From the NCBI GenBank assembly GCA_001602925.1, contig LUZT01000003.1, positions 1 to 64,000 of the forward strand: a DNA stretch of 64,000 bases. The letters run 5' to 3'. The notes below the pieces were generated by a model that was not told where the DNA came from, ran no database searches, and saw nothing but the letters and a program-made list of their open reading frames with translations. Position 1 is the stretch's first letter; each line of letters begins with the position of its first letter. The stretch comes from Chlorobiales bacterium Clorobi_01. Its GTDB lineage: Bacteria; Bacteroidota; Chlorobiia; Chlorobiales; Chlorobiaceae. Below, piece after piece: positions 29,312-40,647 of this stretch. The position numbers and the translations under genes are program-made.

Positions 29312-30922
29312 ATGAATCACAGTCGTTTACTTCTTCTTGGTGCCGAGGCTGTCGCGCAGGGCGCGATCGATGCCGGACTGTCCGGCGTCTATGCCTATCC
29401 CGGCACCCCGTCCACTGAAATCACCGAATACATCCAGCGCTCCGCACCGGCTCGCCAAAGCGGCATCCGCTCCGCCTGGTCGGCGAACGAAAAGACCGCG
29501 TACGAAGCTGCCCTCGGCATGTCGTACGCCGGAAAGCGAAGCCTCGTGTGCATGAAGCATGTCGGGCTGAACGTCGCTGCTGACGCTTTCATGAACTCGG
29601 CCATCACGGGCGTAAACGGAGGGCTGGTGCTCGCCGTGGCCGACGACCCGTCGATGCACTCGTCACAGAACGAACAGGACAGCCGCGTGTACGGGCGTTT
29701 CGCCATGGTGCCAGTGCTCGAACCGGCATCCCAGCAGGAGCTGTACGACGCGATGTTCCACGCCTTCGAACTCTCCGAAGCAGTTCGCCTGCCGGTCATC
29801 ATGCGCATGACGACACGACTATCGCACTCCCGCGCGGGCGTCGAACTGAAAGCCTCGCTGGAGCAGAATCCTCTCAACGCCGAGTACGCGCCCGGCCGGT
29901 TCGTGCTGATGCCGCAAAACGCCCGCGTACAGTACCGCCATCTGCTCGACCTCCAGCCAATGCTCGAAGCGCTGTCGGAGTCGTCGTTTCTCAACCAACC
30001 AGTCGAGGGGCACGGCCCTCTTGGCATCATCGCTTTCGGCGTCGGATACAATTACGCGATGGAGGCACGGAAAGCCCACGGCATCGAGTGCCGGCTGCTG
30101 AAAATCGGGCAGTATCCGCTGCCACGGACGCAGGTGAACGAACTGTTCGAGGCCTGCTCCGAGGTGCTTGTCGTCGAGGAGGGCTATCCTGTCTACGAAG
30201 AGCTGTTCCGAAGCTATTTCGGTTCGGCGAAAGTACGTGGGCGCATGGACGGGACCCTGCCGCGTGACGGCGAGCTGACCACCGACCTGGTTGCTGCGGC
30301 GCTCGGCGTGAAGCCGCCTGAGACCGCCACCACGCCGGAGATCGTCGTGGGACGGCCGCCGGAGCTCTGCAAGGGCTGCGGGCACCGCGACATGTTCGAC
30401 GCGATCAACATCGCCATCAAAGAGAACGCCGACCACCATGTCTTTTCGGACATCGGCTGCTACACGCTCGGAGCCCTGGCTCCCTACAATGCGATCCATA
30501 CCTGCGTGGACATGGGCGCTGCCATCACCATGGCCAAGGGCGCTGCCGATGCGGGACTGAGGCCGGCCGTATGCGTCATCGGCGATTCGACCTTCGCCCA
30601 CTCCGGCATGACCGGCCTGCTCGACGCGGTCAACGACCGGACACCGGTGACGGTGATCATCGCGGACAACGACACCACCGCCATGACCGGCGGGCAGTGC
30701 TCGTCGGCCTCCGGCTCGAAGCTGGTAAAGATCTGCATCGGCCTCGGCGTCGAAGAGGCGCACATCAGAACCATCGTGCCACTGCGCCAGCATCTCCACG
30801 AAAACGTCTCCGTGCTGCGCGACGAGTTTGCGTACAACGGCGTCTCGGTGGTCATCGCCCAGCGTGAGTGCATCGAGACGGTAGCAAAGAAAAAACGCCG
30901 CGCCGCGGCATCAGCGCAGTAA
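29312..30922 (+). CDS. iorA: Indolepyruvate:ferredoxin oxidoreductase, alpha subunit, no ferredoxin domain
   Basis: This subunit binds thiamine diphosphate and, with IorB, interconverts aryl pyruvates and aryl-acetyl-CoA with ferredoxin. The N-terminal pyrimidine-binding domain has YAYPGTPSTEITEY near residue 27. The TPP domain has ELCKGCGHRDM (Cys353, Cys356), then GDSTFAHSGMTG near 427 and ADNDTTAMTGGQ near 450. The length is 536, and it ends in AKKKRRAAASAQ. The C-terminal two-cluster ferredoxin domain (CxxCxxCxxxCP repeats) of longer, roughly 600-650-residue IorA proteins is missing. It heads a five-gene operon with iorB, paaK, an ACT protein and an aminotransferase. Confidence 0.92.
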   Translation: MNHSRLLLLGAEAVAQGAIDAGLSGVYAYPGTPSTEITEYIQRSAPARQSGIRSAWSANEKTAYEAALGMSYAGKRSLVCMKHVGLNVAADAFMNSAITGVNGGLVLAVADDPSMHSSQNEQDSRVYGRFAMVPVLEPASQQELYDAMFHAFELSEAVRLPVIMRMTTRLSHSRAGVELKASLEQNPLNAEYAPGRFVLMPQNARVQYRHLLDLQPMLEALSESSFLNQPVEGHGPLGIIAFGVGYNYAMEARKAHGIECRLLKIGQYPLPRTQVNELFEACSEVLVVEEGYPVYEELFRSYFGSAKVRGRMDGTLPRDGELTTDLVAAALGVKPPETATTPEIVVGRPPELCKGCGHRDMFDAINIAIKENADHHVFSDIGCYTLGALAPYNAIHTCVDMGAAITMAKGAADAGLRPAVCVIGDSTFAHSGMTGLLDAVNDRTPVTVIIADNDTTAMTGGQCSSASGSKLVKICIGLGVEEAHIRTIVPLRQHLHENVSVLRDEFAYNGVSVVIAQRECIETVAKKKRRAAASAQ

Positions 30923-30928
30923 ACGGAC

Positions 30929-31504
30929 ATGCAGAAAAACATCATTCTCGCCGGTGTCGGCGGTCAGGGAATTCTCAGCATCGCCGCGGTCATCGACTGG
31001 GCGGCACTCCATGAGGGCCTCAACATCCGCCAGGCGGAGGTACACGGCATGAGCCAGCGTGGCGGCGCCGTGCAGTCGCACCTGCGAATTTCGGATCAGG
31101 AGCTCTTCGCCGACCTCATCGGCCTCGGCACAGCCGATCTCATCCTTTCGGTCGAACCTCTCGAGGCCCTCAGATACCTTCCATACCTCGCACCTGACGG
31201 ACGCGTCGTCACTTCGCTCGATCCGTTCGTGAACATGACCAGCTACCCGCCGATGGAGGAGATCGAAGCCGAACTGGGCAAAACCGGGCATCCGGTACTG
31301 GTTCATGCCGCCGATCTGGCCAAAGATGCCGGAAGCGCAAGGGCGTCGAACATGGTCATGCTGGGTGCGGGAGCACCATTCACCGGCATTGCGCCGTCGA
31401 AACTCGAAGCGGGCATCGAGGCGCTTTTCGGCACCAAGGGGCAGGAGGTCGTCGACATCAATATCAGGGCGTTCCGCAAGGGACTGCAGCTTTCCAACAC
31501 CTAA
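30929..31504 (+). CDS. iorB: Indolepyruvate oxidoreductase, beta subunit
   Basis: A 191-residue gamma-type domain of 2-oxoacid:ferredoxin oxidoreductases that contributes CoA binding and contacts to IorA. The start [20 protein letters not shown] (residues 4-23) and [17 protein letters not shown] (near 43-59) are diagnostic. The chain has no cysteine at all, so it cannot carry a cluster. It lies 6 bp after iorA and 11 bp before paaK. In green sulfur bacteria the reductive direction (carboxylation) is favoured by the low-potential ferredoxin of the photosystem. This is inference from lifestyle. Confidence 0.92.
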   Translation: MQKNIILAGVGGQGILSIAAVIDWAALHEGLNIRQAEVHGMSQRGGAVQSHLRISDQELFADLIGLGTADLILSVEPLEALRYLPYLAPDGRVVTSLDPFVNMTSYPPMEEIEAELGKTGHPVLVHAADLAKDAGSARASNMVMLGAGAPFTGIAPSKLEAGIEALFGTKGQEVVDINIRAFRKGLQLSNT

Positions 31505-31515
31505 CTTCACCATCC

Positions 31516-32817
31516 ATGATCTGGAACGAGCATCACGAATGCATGGGGCGCGATCAGCTGGCATCGCTGCAGGGCGAACGCCTTCGCCAAATGGTCGAAC
31601 GGATCTACTACAACGTGCCATTCTACCGCAACAAGCTGCAGGAGAGGGGAATCGAGCCGGGAGACATCCGCTCGATCGACGACCTGAAAAAGCTGCCCTT
31701 CACCACCAAGCAGGACCTGCGCGACAACTACCCGTTCGGGCTGTTTGCTGTGCCTCAGCAGGATATCGTGCGCTTCCACGCATCGAGCGGCACCACCGGC
31801 AAATCAACCGTGGTCGGGTACACCCATAACGATATCATGATGTGGTCCGAGGTGGTCGCCCGTTCGCTCACGATGGCCGGGGTCACGAAGCACGACATCA
31901 TCCAGGTCGCCTACGGCTACGGACTCTTCACCGGAGGACTCGGCCTGCACTACGGTGCCGAGAAGGTAGGCGCGTCGGTCATCCCGATCTCCGGCGGTAA
32001 CACCAAAAAGCAGCTCCAGCTGCTGGAGGATTTCGGTTCGACGGCCATCGCCTGTACGCCATCCTACGCGGCATACCTCGGCGAGGCCATCATGGAGGAG
32101 AAGCTCGACCGCTCGAAGATCAAGCTGAAAGCGGGTATCTTCGGCGCGGAACCGTGGACGGAGGAGATGCGCTCGCAGATCCAGCAGCTCCTCGGAATCA
32201 AGGCGTACGACATCTACGGCCTCTCCGAAGTGATCGGACCGGGCGTCTCGATGGAGTGCGGCATCCAGCACGGGATGCACGTCTTCGAGGATCACTTCAT
32301 TCCCGAAATCATCAATCCTGAAACCGGCGAGGTGCTGCCGTACGGCGAGCTGGGCGAACTGGTCTTCACCGCGGTCACCAAGGAGGCCTTGCCGCTCCTG
32401 CGCTACCGCACGCGCGACCTCACCCGCCTGCACGTCGAGCGCTGCGACTGCGGTCGCACGCTGGTGCGCATGGAGAAATGCGTCGGGCGTTCGGACGACA
32501 TGCTCATCATTCGCGGCGTGAACGTCTTCCCGTCGCAGGTCGAATCGGTGCTGCTCGAAATGAGCGAAACCAAACCGCACTACCTGCTCGTGGTCGATCG
32601 CCAGAACAACCTCGACACCCTCGAAATCCAGGTCGAAGTTGAAGACCAGTTCTTCTCCGACGAGGTCAAGGAGCTCGAAGGTCTCCGCAAACGCATCAGC
32701 GGCAACCTGACCAGCCTCCTCGGCCTGCATGCAAATGTCAGGCTGGTCGAACCCGGCACCATCGAACGTAGCCAGGGCAAGGCGCAGCGCGTCGTGGACA
32801 AACGCAAACTCAACTAA
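31516..32817 (+). CDS. paaK: Phenylacetate-CoA ligase
   Basis: This 433-residue AMP-forming ligase activates phenylacetate (or another arylacetate) to the CoA ester with ATP. The AMP-binding signature is [17 protein letters not shown] (near residue 91). [12 protein letters not shown] (near 232) and the hinge region YRTRDLTRL (near 297) are PaaK-like, and the C-terminal mobile domain starts near [20 protein letters not shown]. It directly follows iorB. The two activities together give arylacetate to arylacetyl-CoA to arylpyruvate. Specificity for phenylacetate, indoleacetate or hydroxyphenylacetate cannot be told. Confidence 0.93.
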   Translation: MIWNEHHECMGRDQLASLQGERLRQMVERIYYNVPFYRNKLQERGIEPGDIRSIDDLKKLPFTTKQDLRDNYPFGLFAVPQQDIVRFHASSGTTGKSTVVGYTHNDIMMWSEVVARSLTMAGVTKHDIIQVAYGYGLFTGGLGLHYGAEKVGASVIPISGGNTKKQLQLLEDFGSTAIACTPSYAAYLGEAIMEEKLDRSKIKLKAGIFGAEPWTEEMRSQIQQLLGIKAYDIYGLSEVIGPGVSMECGIQHGMHVFEDHFIPEIINPETGEVLPYGELGELVFTAVTKEALPLLRYRTRDLTRLHVERCDCGRTLVRMEKCVGRSDDMLIIRGVNVFPSQVESVLLEMSETKPHYLLVVDRQNNLDTLEIQVEVEDQFFSDEVKELEGLRKRISGNLTSLLGLHANVRLVEPGTIERSQGKAQRVVDKRKLN

Positions 32818-32831
32818 CACAAGGAGACGCC

Positions 32832-33260
32832 ATGATCATCAAACAACTCTCGGTGTTTCTCGAAAACCGCGCCGGAAGACTGACCGAGCTAACCGGCATC
32901 CTGGCCGACAACGACATCAACATCTCGGCATTCAGCATCGCCGACACGACCGATTTCGGCATCCTGCGCGTCATCACCGGCAAGCCGGAGCTGGCTGAAA
33001 AGGTGCTGAAAGAGCAGGGATTTGCCGTCAAGATCACCGACGTCATCGGCATGATCATGCCCAACAAGCCGGGAGCGCTGCACCATGCGCTGCAAATCCT
33101 GACCGATAACGGCATATCGATCGAGTACATGTACGCCTTTGCCAATGGCGAAGGACGGGCGACCGCCGTCATCCGAACCGATACGCCGCAGAAGGCCATC
33201 GAGGTGCTGCAACTGCACAAGATGGAGCTGCTCAAGACGGGCGATGTGTACCAGCTCTGA
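32832..33260 (+). CDS. Tandem ACT-domain protein
   Basis: A 142-residue protein made of two ACT domains in tandem. The first begins IKQLSVFLENRAGRLTELTG (residues 3-22) and the second near VIGMIMPNKPGALHHALQIL (about 71-90). There is no catalytic domain. ACT domains usually bind amino acids, and stand-alone tandem ACT proteins are often found with paaK/ior genes. It may sense an aromatic amino acid and control the enzymes of this operon. The ATG has AAGGAG 6 nt upstream. It lies between paaK and the aminotransferase gene. Confidence 0.88.
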   Translation: MIIKQLSVFLENRAGRLTELTGILADNDINISAFSIADTTDFGILRVITGKPELAEKVLKEQGFAVKITDVIGMIMPNKPGALHHALQILTDNGISIEYMYAFANGEGRATAVIRTDTPQKAIEVLQLHKMELLKTGDVYQL

Positions 33261-33284
33261 GAAAAGGCCAATAATTGAAACCCA

Positions 33285-34478
33285 ATGCCACGATTTTCGA
33301 AATCCGTTTCTGCACTGCGCTCCTCGGCGATCAGGGAGCTGATGAGCCTCGCTTCTCGCCCTGATATTATCTCGTTTGCGGGGGGAATGCCGGGTAACGA
33401 GCTGTTTCCGATCGATGAGGTCGAGGAGCTGTTCCGGAACCTCGACACCAAGACCAAACAGGCCGCGTTCCAGTACGGCCCGACACCCGGCCTGTCCTCG
33501 CTGCTCGAATCGCTTGGCGGTTTTCTGGAACGCAAAGGCCTGCCCGTCAAGAAGAACCGCCTCATGATCACCACCGGATCACAGCAGGCGCTGAGCATTT
33601 TTGCCCGTGCTTTCGTCGATCCGGGCGACCGGGTGCTGACCGAGTACCCCTGCTTCATCGGAGCCATCGCGGCGTTCCGCGCCTGTGGAGCCGAGATCGT
33701 CTCGCTGCCGGTCGATGAAGCGGGCATCGACATCGCCATGCTCCGTCAGGAGGTGGAGACGCCCGACCCGGCGAAGTTCCTCTATATCACGCCATACTTC
33801 CACAACCCGGCGGGAATGCTCTACAGCACCAACCGCAAGCGGAAGCTGATCGAAGCGTTGCAGGGACGCGACATTCCGCTGCTCGAAGACGACGCTTACG
33901 GCGACCTCTGGTTCAGCGACGAACACCGCGAAGCCCTGCAACCCATCAAGGCGATCGATCCGGAGGGCATCGACGTCTGCTACATGGGCTCCTTCTCCAA
34001 GATTCTCGGCCCGGGCCTGCGCCTTGGCTGGATGCTGGCGCCGGAAGCGATCTACGAAAAGTGCGAGCTGATCAAGCAGTCCGCCGACGCCTGCTCGCCA
34101 AGCTTCACCCAGGTCATCGCCGACGCATTCATCCGCTCGGGCAGGATCGATACATACGTCGCTTCGGTGCGCGAAGAGTACAAGCGCCGCGCCGCCTCCA
34201 TGGTCAAAGCCCTGCGAAGCAACCTGCCCGGCTACGTCCGATGGAACGAACCGAAAGGGGGGTTCTACATCTGGCTGACCTTGCCGGAAGGCACGGACGC
34301 CACTGAGATACTCAAACGCGCCATCGAAGGCGGCGCGGTCTTCGTCACCGGCAGCACCTTCGACCCGGAAGGAACACGCAACAACACCATGCGCCTCTCC
34401 TACTGCAACAACACCCCGGAAGAGATCGAACGCGGCATTCCCATCATCACCCGCGCCATCCGCGAGGTGTGCGGGTAA
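33285..34478 (+). CDS. PLP-dependent class I/II aminotransferase
   Basis: This 397-residue fold-type I aminotransferase resembles the 2-aminoadipate/aromatic/MocR-related group (PF00155). The start is ISFAGGMPGNELFPIDE (near residue 30). The PLP-lysine is in MGSFSKILGPGLRLGWM (near 235-251), with ITPYFHNPAG near 166 and DDAYGDLWF near 203. As the last gene of the ior-paaK-ACT operon it would convert aryl pyruvates to Phe, Tyr or Trp, or the reverse. The substrate is inferred from context. A strong hairpin terminator follows. Confidence 0.9.
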   Translation: MPRFSKSVSALRSSAIRELMSLASRPDIISFAGGMPGNELFPIDEVEELFRNLDTKTKQAAFQYGPTPGLSSLLESLGGFLERKGLPVKKNRLMITTGSQQALSIFARAFVDPGDRVLTEYPCFIGAIAAFRACGAEIVSLPVDEAGIDIAMLRQEVETPDPAKFLYITPYFHNPAGMLYSTNRKRKLIEALQGRDIPLLEDDAYGDLWFSDEHREALQPIKAIDPEGIDVCYMGSFSKILGPGLRLGWMLAPEAIYEKCELIKQSADACSPSFTQVIADAFIRSGRIDTYVASVREEYKRRAASMVKALRSNLPGYVRWNEPKGGFYIWLTLPEGTDATEILKRAIEGGAVFVTGSTFDPEGTRNNTMRLSYCNNTPEEIERGIPIITRAIREVCG

Positions 34479-34535
34479 AAACATCAAGCCAAAAAGCCTC
34501 GGTACACTCGCCAGGATTGCCAACGACCAAAAAAC

Positions 34536-34565
34536 ATGAAACCCCCGGAATCGCGGGGGTTTCAT
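34536..34565. terminator. Bidirectional terminator, end of ior operon
   Basis: A 12-bp perfect stem (34536-34547 with 34554-34565, arm ATGAAACCCCCG) and a 6-nt loop lie between the convergent aminotransferase (+) and lipoprotein (-) genes. A-rich sequence precedes and T-containing sequence follows. It likely serves both strands. Confidence 0.75.
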
Positions 34566-34576
34566 CGTTGTTCCGA

Positions 34577-35410
34577 TTACTGCTTTTGCATCTGTTGCTG
34601 CATCTTGCGGCCATATTCTTGCAGCTCCTTGATTTTCTCTCTGCTCATGCCCTGAGGTGAACTGGGCACTTCAGGAATCTCCAGCTTGGTGCAGTTGGCT
34701 GGCACCTCGAAGAGCTTGTCGTCCGGAGTAGTGCGCTCGGCGCTGACCAGCTCGGTCACTACGCCCGATGGAGAAAGCAGCGTCTTGACGGGGAAGCCGT
34801 CGAGGCCGGCAGCCCTCAGCTTTTCGGCGAGCTGGGTGTTGGTCTGGTCATCCGACCCCTGCATCTTGGCATAAGCGAAATAGTCGAGAATATCCTTGCT
34901 CACCCACATGTCGATGACGGTATCCCTGTCCGCCCAGGAGATCCTGACATGGTTGCAGTCGTAACCATTGACGCGCTCCCTGCCCAGATTTTCGATCTTG
35001 GCATTCTCGTACGGGTCGCCGCCCGGCTGCTTTTTCACCTTCGACACATCAAGTTCCATGCAGGCGCCGGTCGCGCCGTTGATCATGTAAATCTTGTCGG
35101 GGCTATCCTTCAGCGAAAGGATGGTCATGGACACCTCTCCGCCGTGAGTACCGATGTTGGTCTTGTTTTCGGCACGCATCCCTTTCGGGCCGATGTAAAG
35201 CTTCATATCGCTCGTTCCGGCCTTGGGAATGGTAGTCTTCATGGTAAGAACACCGGTAAAGGGACCGGCTATGGCGGGAGCCGCCTGCTCGACACCGGCG
35301 GAACCGGGAGCACTGGAATCTTTCTTGCCGCATGCCGAGAACAACAACAGACCCGGCACAAGCACGGCAGCAAACAATCGACGGGTGATGGTTTTCATGA
35401 TGTTTCGCAT
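34577..35410 (-). CDS. Probable lipoprotein, DUF4412-like
   Basis: This 277-residue exported protein has a basic start, a hydrophobic segment and the lipobox LLFSAC (Cys near residue 27), so it should be lipid-anchored. The mature part has the LYIGPKGMRAENK segment and MNGATGACMELD-like pattern of DUF4412 proteins, beta-rich domains related to lipoprotein carriers. The C-terminus ends in a Gln/Lys-rich helix (GRKMQQQMQKQ). An in-frame ATG at 35398 is an equally good start. Function is unknown. It is transcribed alone, away from the sigma-54 activator gene that lies upstream on the same strand. Confidence 0.7.
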   Translation of the reverse strand: MRNIMKTITRRLFAAVLVPGLLLFSACGKKDSSAPGSAGVEQAAPAIAGPFTGVLTMKTTIPKAGTSDMKLYIGPKGMRAENKTNIGTHGGEVSMTILSLKDSPDKIYMINGATGACMELDVSKVKKQPGGDPYENAKIENLGRERVNGYDCNHVRISWADRDTVIDMWVSKDILDYFAYAKMQGSDDQTNTQLAEKLRAAGLDGFPVKTLLSPSGVVTELVSAERTTPDDKLFEVPANCTKLEIPEVPSSPQGMSREKIKELQEYGRKMQQQMQKQ

Positions 35411-35527
35411 TTAAAAATTGAATCCGGCAAAAAGAACCGGAAAACCAGTGAAACAGGAAGAATGTCAGCCAAGAAGGTTATTTCATGACCGCTCAAAAAG
35501 AAATGTAAACAAAATAGATTTGTCATG

Positions 35528-37630
<2,103 letters not shown>

Positions 37631-37664
37631 GGGCGAATTTCCGATTATTTCAGAACGCTACTTA

Positions 37665-37690
37665 CAGAATATTCTGAAAATATCAGAATA
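37665..37690. promoter_or_regulatory. Nested palindromes, candidate enhancer site for the activator
   Basis: Two overlapping inverted repeats lie about 100 bp upstream of the -24/-12 promoter: CAGAATATTCTG (37665-37676) and TATTCTGA-AAATA-TCAGAATA (37670-37690). A further CAGAA occurs at 37651. This position and form suit an upstream activator sequence bound by the Fis-type domain of the adjacent regulator. Confidence 0.55.
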
Positions 37691-37774
37691 CCCAAAAACA
37701 CAGCAACAGGCAACACCAGGAATAAATCATTATTAAATTATGGCTTACACCAAATTGTAGCCTAAAGAAATTTA

Positions 37775-37790
37775 TGGCATAAAAATTGTA
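37775..37790 (+). promoter_or_regulatory. Sigma-54 (-24/-12) promoter of the efflux operon
   Basis: The sequence TGGCATAAAAATTGTA fits the sigma-54 consensus TGGCACG-N4-TTGCA with exact spacing. The -24 GG is intact, the -12 GC reads GT. A start near 37801 would give a 25-nt leader before the tolC-like ATG at 37826. Confidence 0.65.
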
Positions 37791-37825
37791 GTTAATGTAG
37801 TATCGATACTAACACGCAACATACC

Positions 37826-39145
37826 ATGAAGAAAAGAAATACCATCGCCGCTGTGCTTCTGATCGCCGTTTCGTTTTCGGCGAACAAACCATTGCTGGGG
37901 GCTGAAACCGGCGCCACGCCGCTGACGCTCGACGAGGCGCTGCGCATGACCCGCGAACACAACCCGAAAGCCCGGCAAGCCACGGAAGAGGTCAAGGCAG
38001 CCGATGCAAAAGTGACGGAAAGCCGAAGCGCCTGGTTCCCGCAAATTTCGGGCAAGGCGGGCTACCATTACCTCGATCCGGTCTCCGAGATATCTTTCGG
38101 CGGCACCGCTATGAAGTTCATGCCGAACGACAACTACGACGCGCACATCACCGCCGAGATGATGCTGTTCGATTTCGGACGCACCGCAAGCACTGTCGAT
38201 ATGGCCAAGGCCGGACGAAACTCCGCGGTCATCCGGCAGGATATGACTCTCCGCGACCTTTCGCTGGCCACCGTCCAGACCTTCTACTCCGTACTCTTTT
38301 TGCAGGAGGCGGTCAAGGTACAGGAAAAGGAGGTCACTGCTCTGCAAACGAACCTCGACCACATGCAGAAGCGCTATGACCAGGGTGCAGCCACCCGCTT
38401 CGACCTGCTGACGACCCAGGTACGACTTGCGAGTGCAGCAAACCGCAAAATCGACTACGAGAACAAGCTCCGGAATCAGGAGATCACGCTGCGCCGTCTC
38501 TGCGGCCTCGAAGAAAACACACCACTGAACCTGACGGGTTCGTTCGACATTTCGGCAGCCAGTATGGATGCCGACAAGCTTGCGGCCTCTGCGCTCGACC
38601 ATCGCCCGGAGGTGATGCTCGCCCGCGAGAACCTCAAGGCCGCGGCGTACAAAAAAAATCTGGCCACCCGGGAGTTCCTGCCGAAAATCGTGGGTAGCGC
38701 CTCCTGGGGCACGAAAAACGGCTATGTGCCCGACATCGACAAGATGCGCACCAACGTCGCGGCGGGCGTCGAGCTTCAGGTGCCGATTTTCAACGGATTC
38801 GGCAGGAGCGCCGCGCTCCGGGAGGCCGCGGCGATGAAACGCTCCGCGGAGCAGCAGAGGCTCGACGCCGAGCAGATAAGCCAGGCCGAGGTGCGTCAGT
38901 CGGTCAACGACCTGAAGAGCAGCGCGGAGAAGATCGAGACGACCCGCCTTCAGGTTTCGCAGGCTGATCTTGCAGCCAAACATGCGCGAATCCGCTACGA
39001 CAATGGCCTCGCCACGACACTCGACCTGCTCGACGCCGAAGCAGCTCTCGCCGAAGCGGAACTGGCGAACTTGCAGTCGCGATATGAATATGTGATGAAC
39101 GCTTATTCGGTCAGACGCGCCGCTGGCGATCTGATCGAGCGATAA
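37826..39145 (+). CDS. TolC-family outer membrane efflux protein
   Basis: This 439-residue outer membrane factor forms the exit duct of a tripartite efflux pump. It has a signal peptide (KKRNTIAAVLLIAVSFSANK at the start), then two OEP repeats seen in TPLTLDEALRMTREHNPKARQA (near residue 31) and in the later stretch around LDHRPEVMLARENLKAA (near 254). Long heptad-like helical stretches are typical. It is the first gene of the operon that continues with a stress protein, a membrane fusion protein and an MFS pump. A -24/-12 promoter lies just upstream. Confidence 0.92.
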   Translation: MKKRNTIAAVLLIAVSFSANKPLLGAETGATPLTLDEALRMTREHNPKARQATEEVKAADAKVTESRSAWFPQISGKAGYHYLDPVSEISFGGTAMKFMPNDNYDAHITAEMMLFDFGRTASTVDMAKAGRNSAVIRQDMTLRDLSLATVQTFYSVLFLQEAVKVQEKEVTALQTNLDHMQKRYDQGAATRFDLLTTQVRLASAANRKIDYENKLRNQEITLRRLCGLEENTPLNLTGSFDISAASMDADKLAASALDHRPEVMLARENLKAAAYKKNLATREFLPKIVGSASWGTKNGYVPDIDKMRTNVAAGVELQVPIFNGFGRSAALREAAAMKRSAEQQRLDAEQISQAEVRQSVNDLKSSAEKIETTRLQVSQADLAAKHARIRYDNGLATTLDLLDAEAALAEAELANLQSRYEYVMNAYSVRRAAGDLIER

Positions 39146-39159
39146 ACGGAGTGATGATC

Positions 39160-39630
39160 ATGACGACAAACCATGCAAAACCATCGAAAATTATGCTCTG
39201 CCCGGTTGATTTCTCGCCTTCTTCCGAAAGAGCGCTGCGCCATGCCGCCGAGCACTGTTCGGGCGATACCGAGCTGATCGTGCTGCATGTCGGCAACACC
39301 GCTTCCGGTGACCGAGGCACGCTGCTCAAGGAGCACCTCTACCAATTTTCAAGATATTCCGACCTGCTTTCGGCCTACGGCTGCCGGGTGCGCTTCGCCG
39401 TGGAATACGGCTCGCCCGGCGCGACCATCATCGACTATGCGTCGAAAACCGGGGCTGCTATGATCGTGCTCGGCTCGCACGGCGCGAGCGATCTGGGACG
39501 CCTGCTGGTTGGCAGCACCGCTGAATCGGTGATGCGCCACGCGCCGTGCCCGGTGCTGGTGCTCCGCTCGCCGGAACCCGTCGATGAAGCGAAAGCGGTT
39601 CACCGGAAACAAAAAGAAGCAATCCTGTAA
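39160..39630 (+). CDS. Universal stress protein, UspA family
   Basis: A 156-residue single-domain Usp. It starts at PSKIMLCPVDFSPSSERALRHA and has the ATP-binding type motif GSHGASDLGRLLVGSTAESVMRHAPCPVLVL in pattern (G-2x-G-9x-G-S/T), so it probably binds ATP. The ATG at 39160 has GGAG 8 nt upstream. Two earlier in-frame starts (GTG 39151, ATG 39154) are less well placed. It lies inside the efflux operon, 14 bp after the tolC-like gene and 24 bp before the fusion-protein gene, an unusual place for a Usp. Confidence 0.9.
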   Translation: MTTNHAKPSKIMLCPVDFSPSSERALRHAAEHCSGDTELIVLHVGNTASGDRGTLLKEHLYQFSRYSDLLSAYGCRVRFAVEYGSPGATIIDYASKTGAAMIVLGSHGASDLGRLLVGSTAESVMRHAPCPVLVLRSPEPVDEAKAVHRKQKEAIL

Positions 39631-39654
39631 ACACCAACGACAGATTTACTATCC

Positions 39655-40647
39655 ATGGCAGAAACGCAGCAATCCAATCCACAGACACCGGCCAGCGAAG
39701 CGGGCAAACCAAAACAGGAGCGCTCGTGGGTGCGCATGGCGATATTCGGCATTTTGCTCGCCATCGGCGTCATCTGGGGCGGCATGAAACTCGTCCGCTC
39801 GTTCAGCTACGAAGAGAGTGATAACGCCCAGATCACCGGGAACATTTATCCGGTCATTCCGCGCGTGCCGGGCAAGGTTGTCGAGGTGCTCGCCAGTGAC
39901 AACCAGAGGGTCAAGAAGGGCGACGTACTTGTCCGCATCGATACCTCGGACTACCAGATCCGGCGCGACATGGCCGAGGCGCAACTCCTGAGCGCGCGGG
40001 CGGCAGTGTCGGCGGCACAGGCTGAAACCGTGGCCGCGGGCGCGACGCAGACAAAGCTCAATGCCGATCTCCGCCGCAGCCGCAACCTCCAGAAACAGGA
40101 TGTGATCTCCCGAGCGGAGCTCGATGCCGCCACGGCGGGCGCGACCGCCTCGTCTGCACAGCACGCCGCCGCCGGAGACAACTACAAGGCCGCGCTCGCC
40201 CAGGCAAAACTTGCCGAGGCCGAGCTGAAAAACGCCGAACTCCAGCTTTCATGGGCAACCATTACCGCTCCGGCTGACGGCAAGGTTTCGAAAAAGAACG
40301 TCCAGCCCGGCCAGTACGTCACGCCTGGCCAGCAGCTCATCGCCATTGTCGGCAGCGGCGACTTGTGGGTCGTGGCCAACTTCAAGGAAACGCAGCTCGA
40401 ACACATGCGCCCCGGCCAGAAGGTGATCGTCAGGGTCGATGCCTTCCCCGGCAAGGAAATCAAAGGCCATGTCGATTCGATCTCCGCAGGAACAGGTGCC
40501 GAGTTCGCCCTGCTTCCCCCCGATAACGCCAGCGGCAACTTCGTGAAAGTAACCCAGCGTGTGCCGGTCAAGATCGTCTTCGACGAAAAAACCGACCTGC
40601 CGCTTGCCGCCGGAATGAACGTCATCGTCGAAGTGAAGGTGAAATAA
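39655..40647 (+). CDS. HlyD/EmrA-type membrane fusion protein
   Basis: This 330-residue periplasmic adaptor has one N-terminal membrane helix (about residues 25-45), the biotinyl-lipoyl-like halves starting with SDNAQITGNIYPVIPRVPGKV (near 58), a helical hairpin rich in Ala/Gln, and a beta-barrel domain near WATITAPADGKVSKKNVQPG. It couples the inner-membrane EmrB-like pump to the TolC-like duct. Its TAA stop overlaps the ATG of the pump gene (TAATG at 40645-40649). Confidence 0.93.
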   Translation: MAETQQSNPQTPASEAGKPKQERSWVRMAIFGILLAIGVIWGGMKLVRSFSYEESDNAQITGNIYPVIPRVPGKVVEVLASDNQRVKKGDVLVRIDTSDYQIRRDMAEAQLLSARAAVSAAQAETVAAGATQTKLNADLRRSRNLQKQDVISRAELDAATAGATASSAQHAAAGDNYKAALAQAKLAEAELKNAELQLSWATITAPADGKVSKKNVQPGQYVTPGQQLIAIVGSGDLWVVANFKETQLEHMRPGQKVIVRVDAFPGKEIKGHVDSISAGTGAEFALLPPDNASGNFVKVTQRVPVKIVFDEKTDLPLAAGMNVIVEVKVK

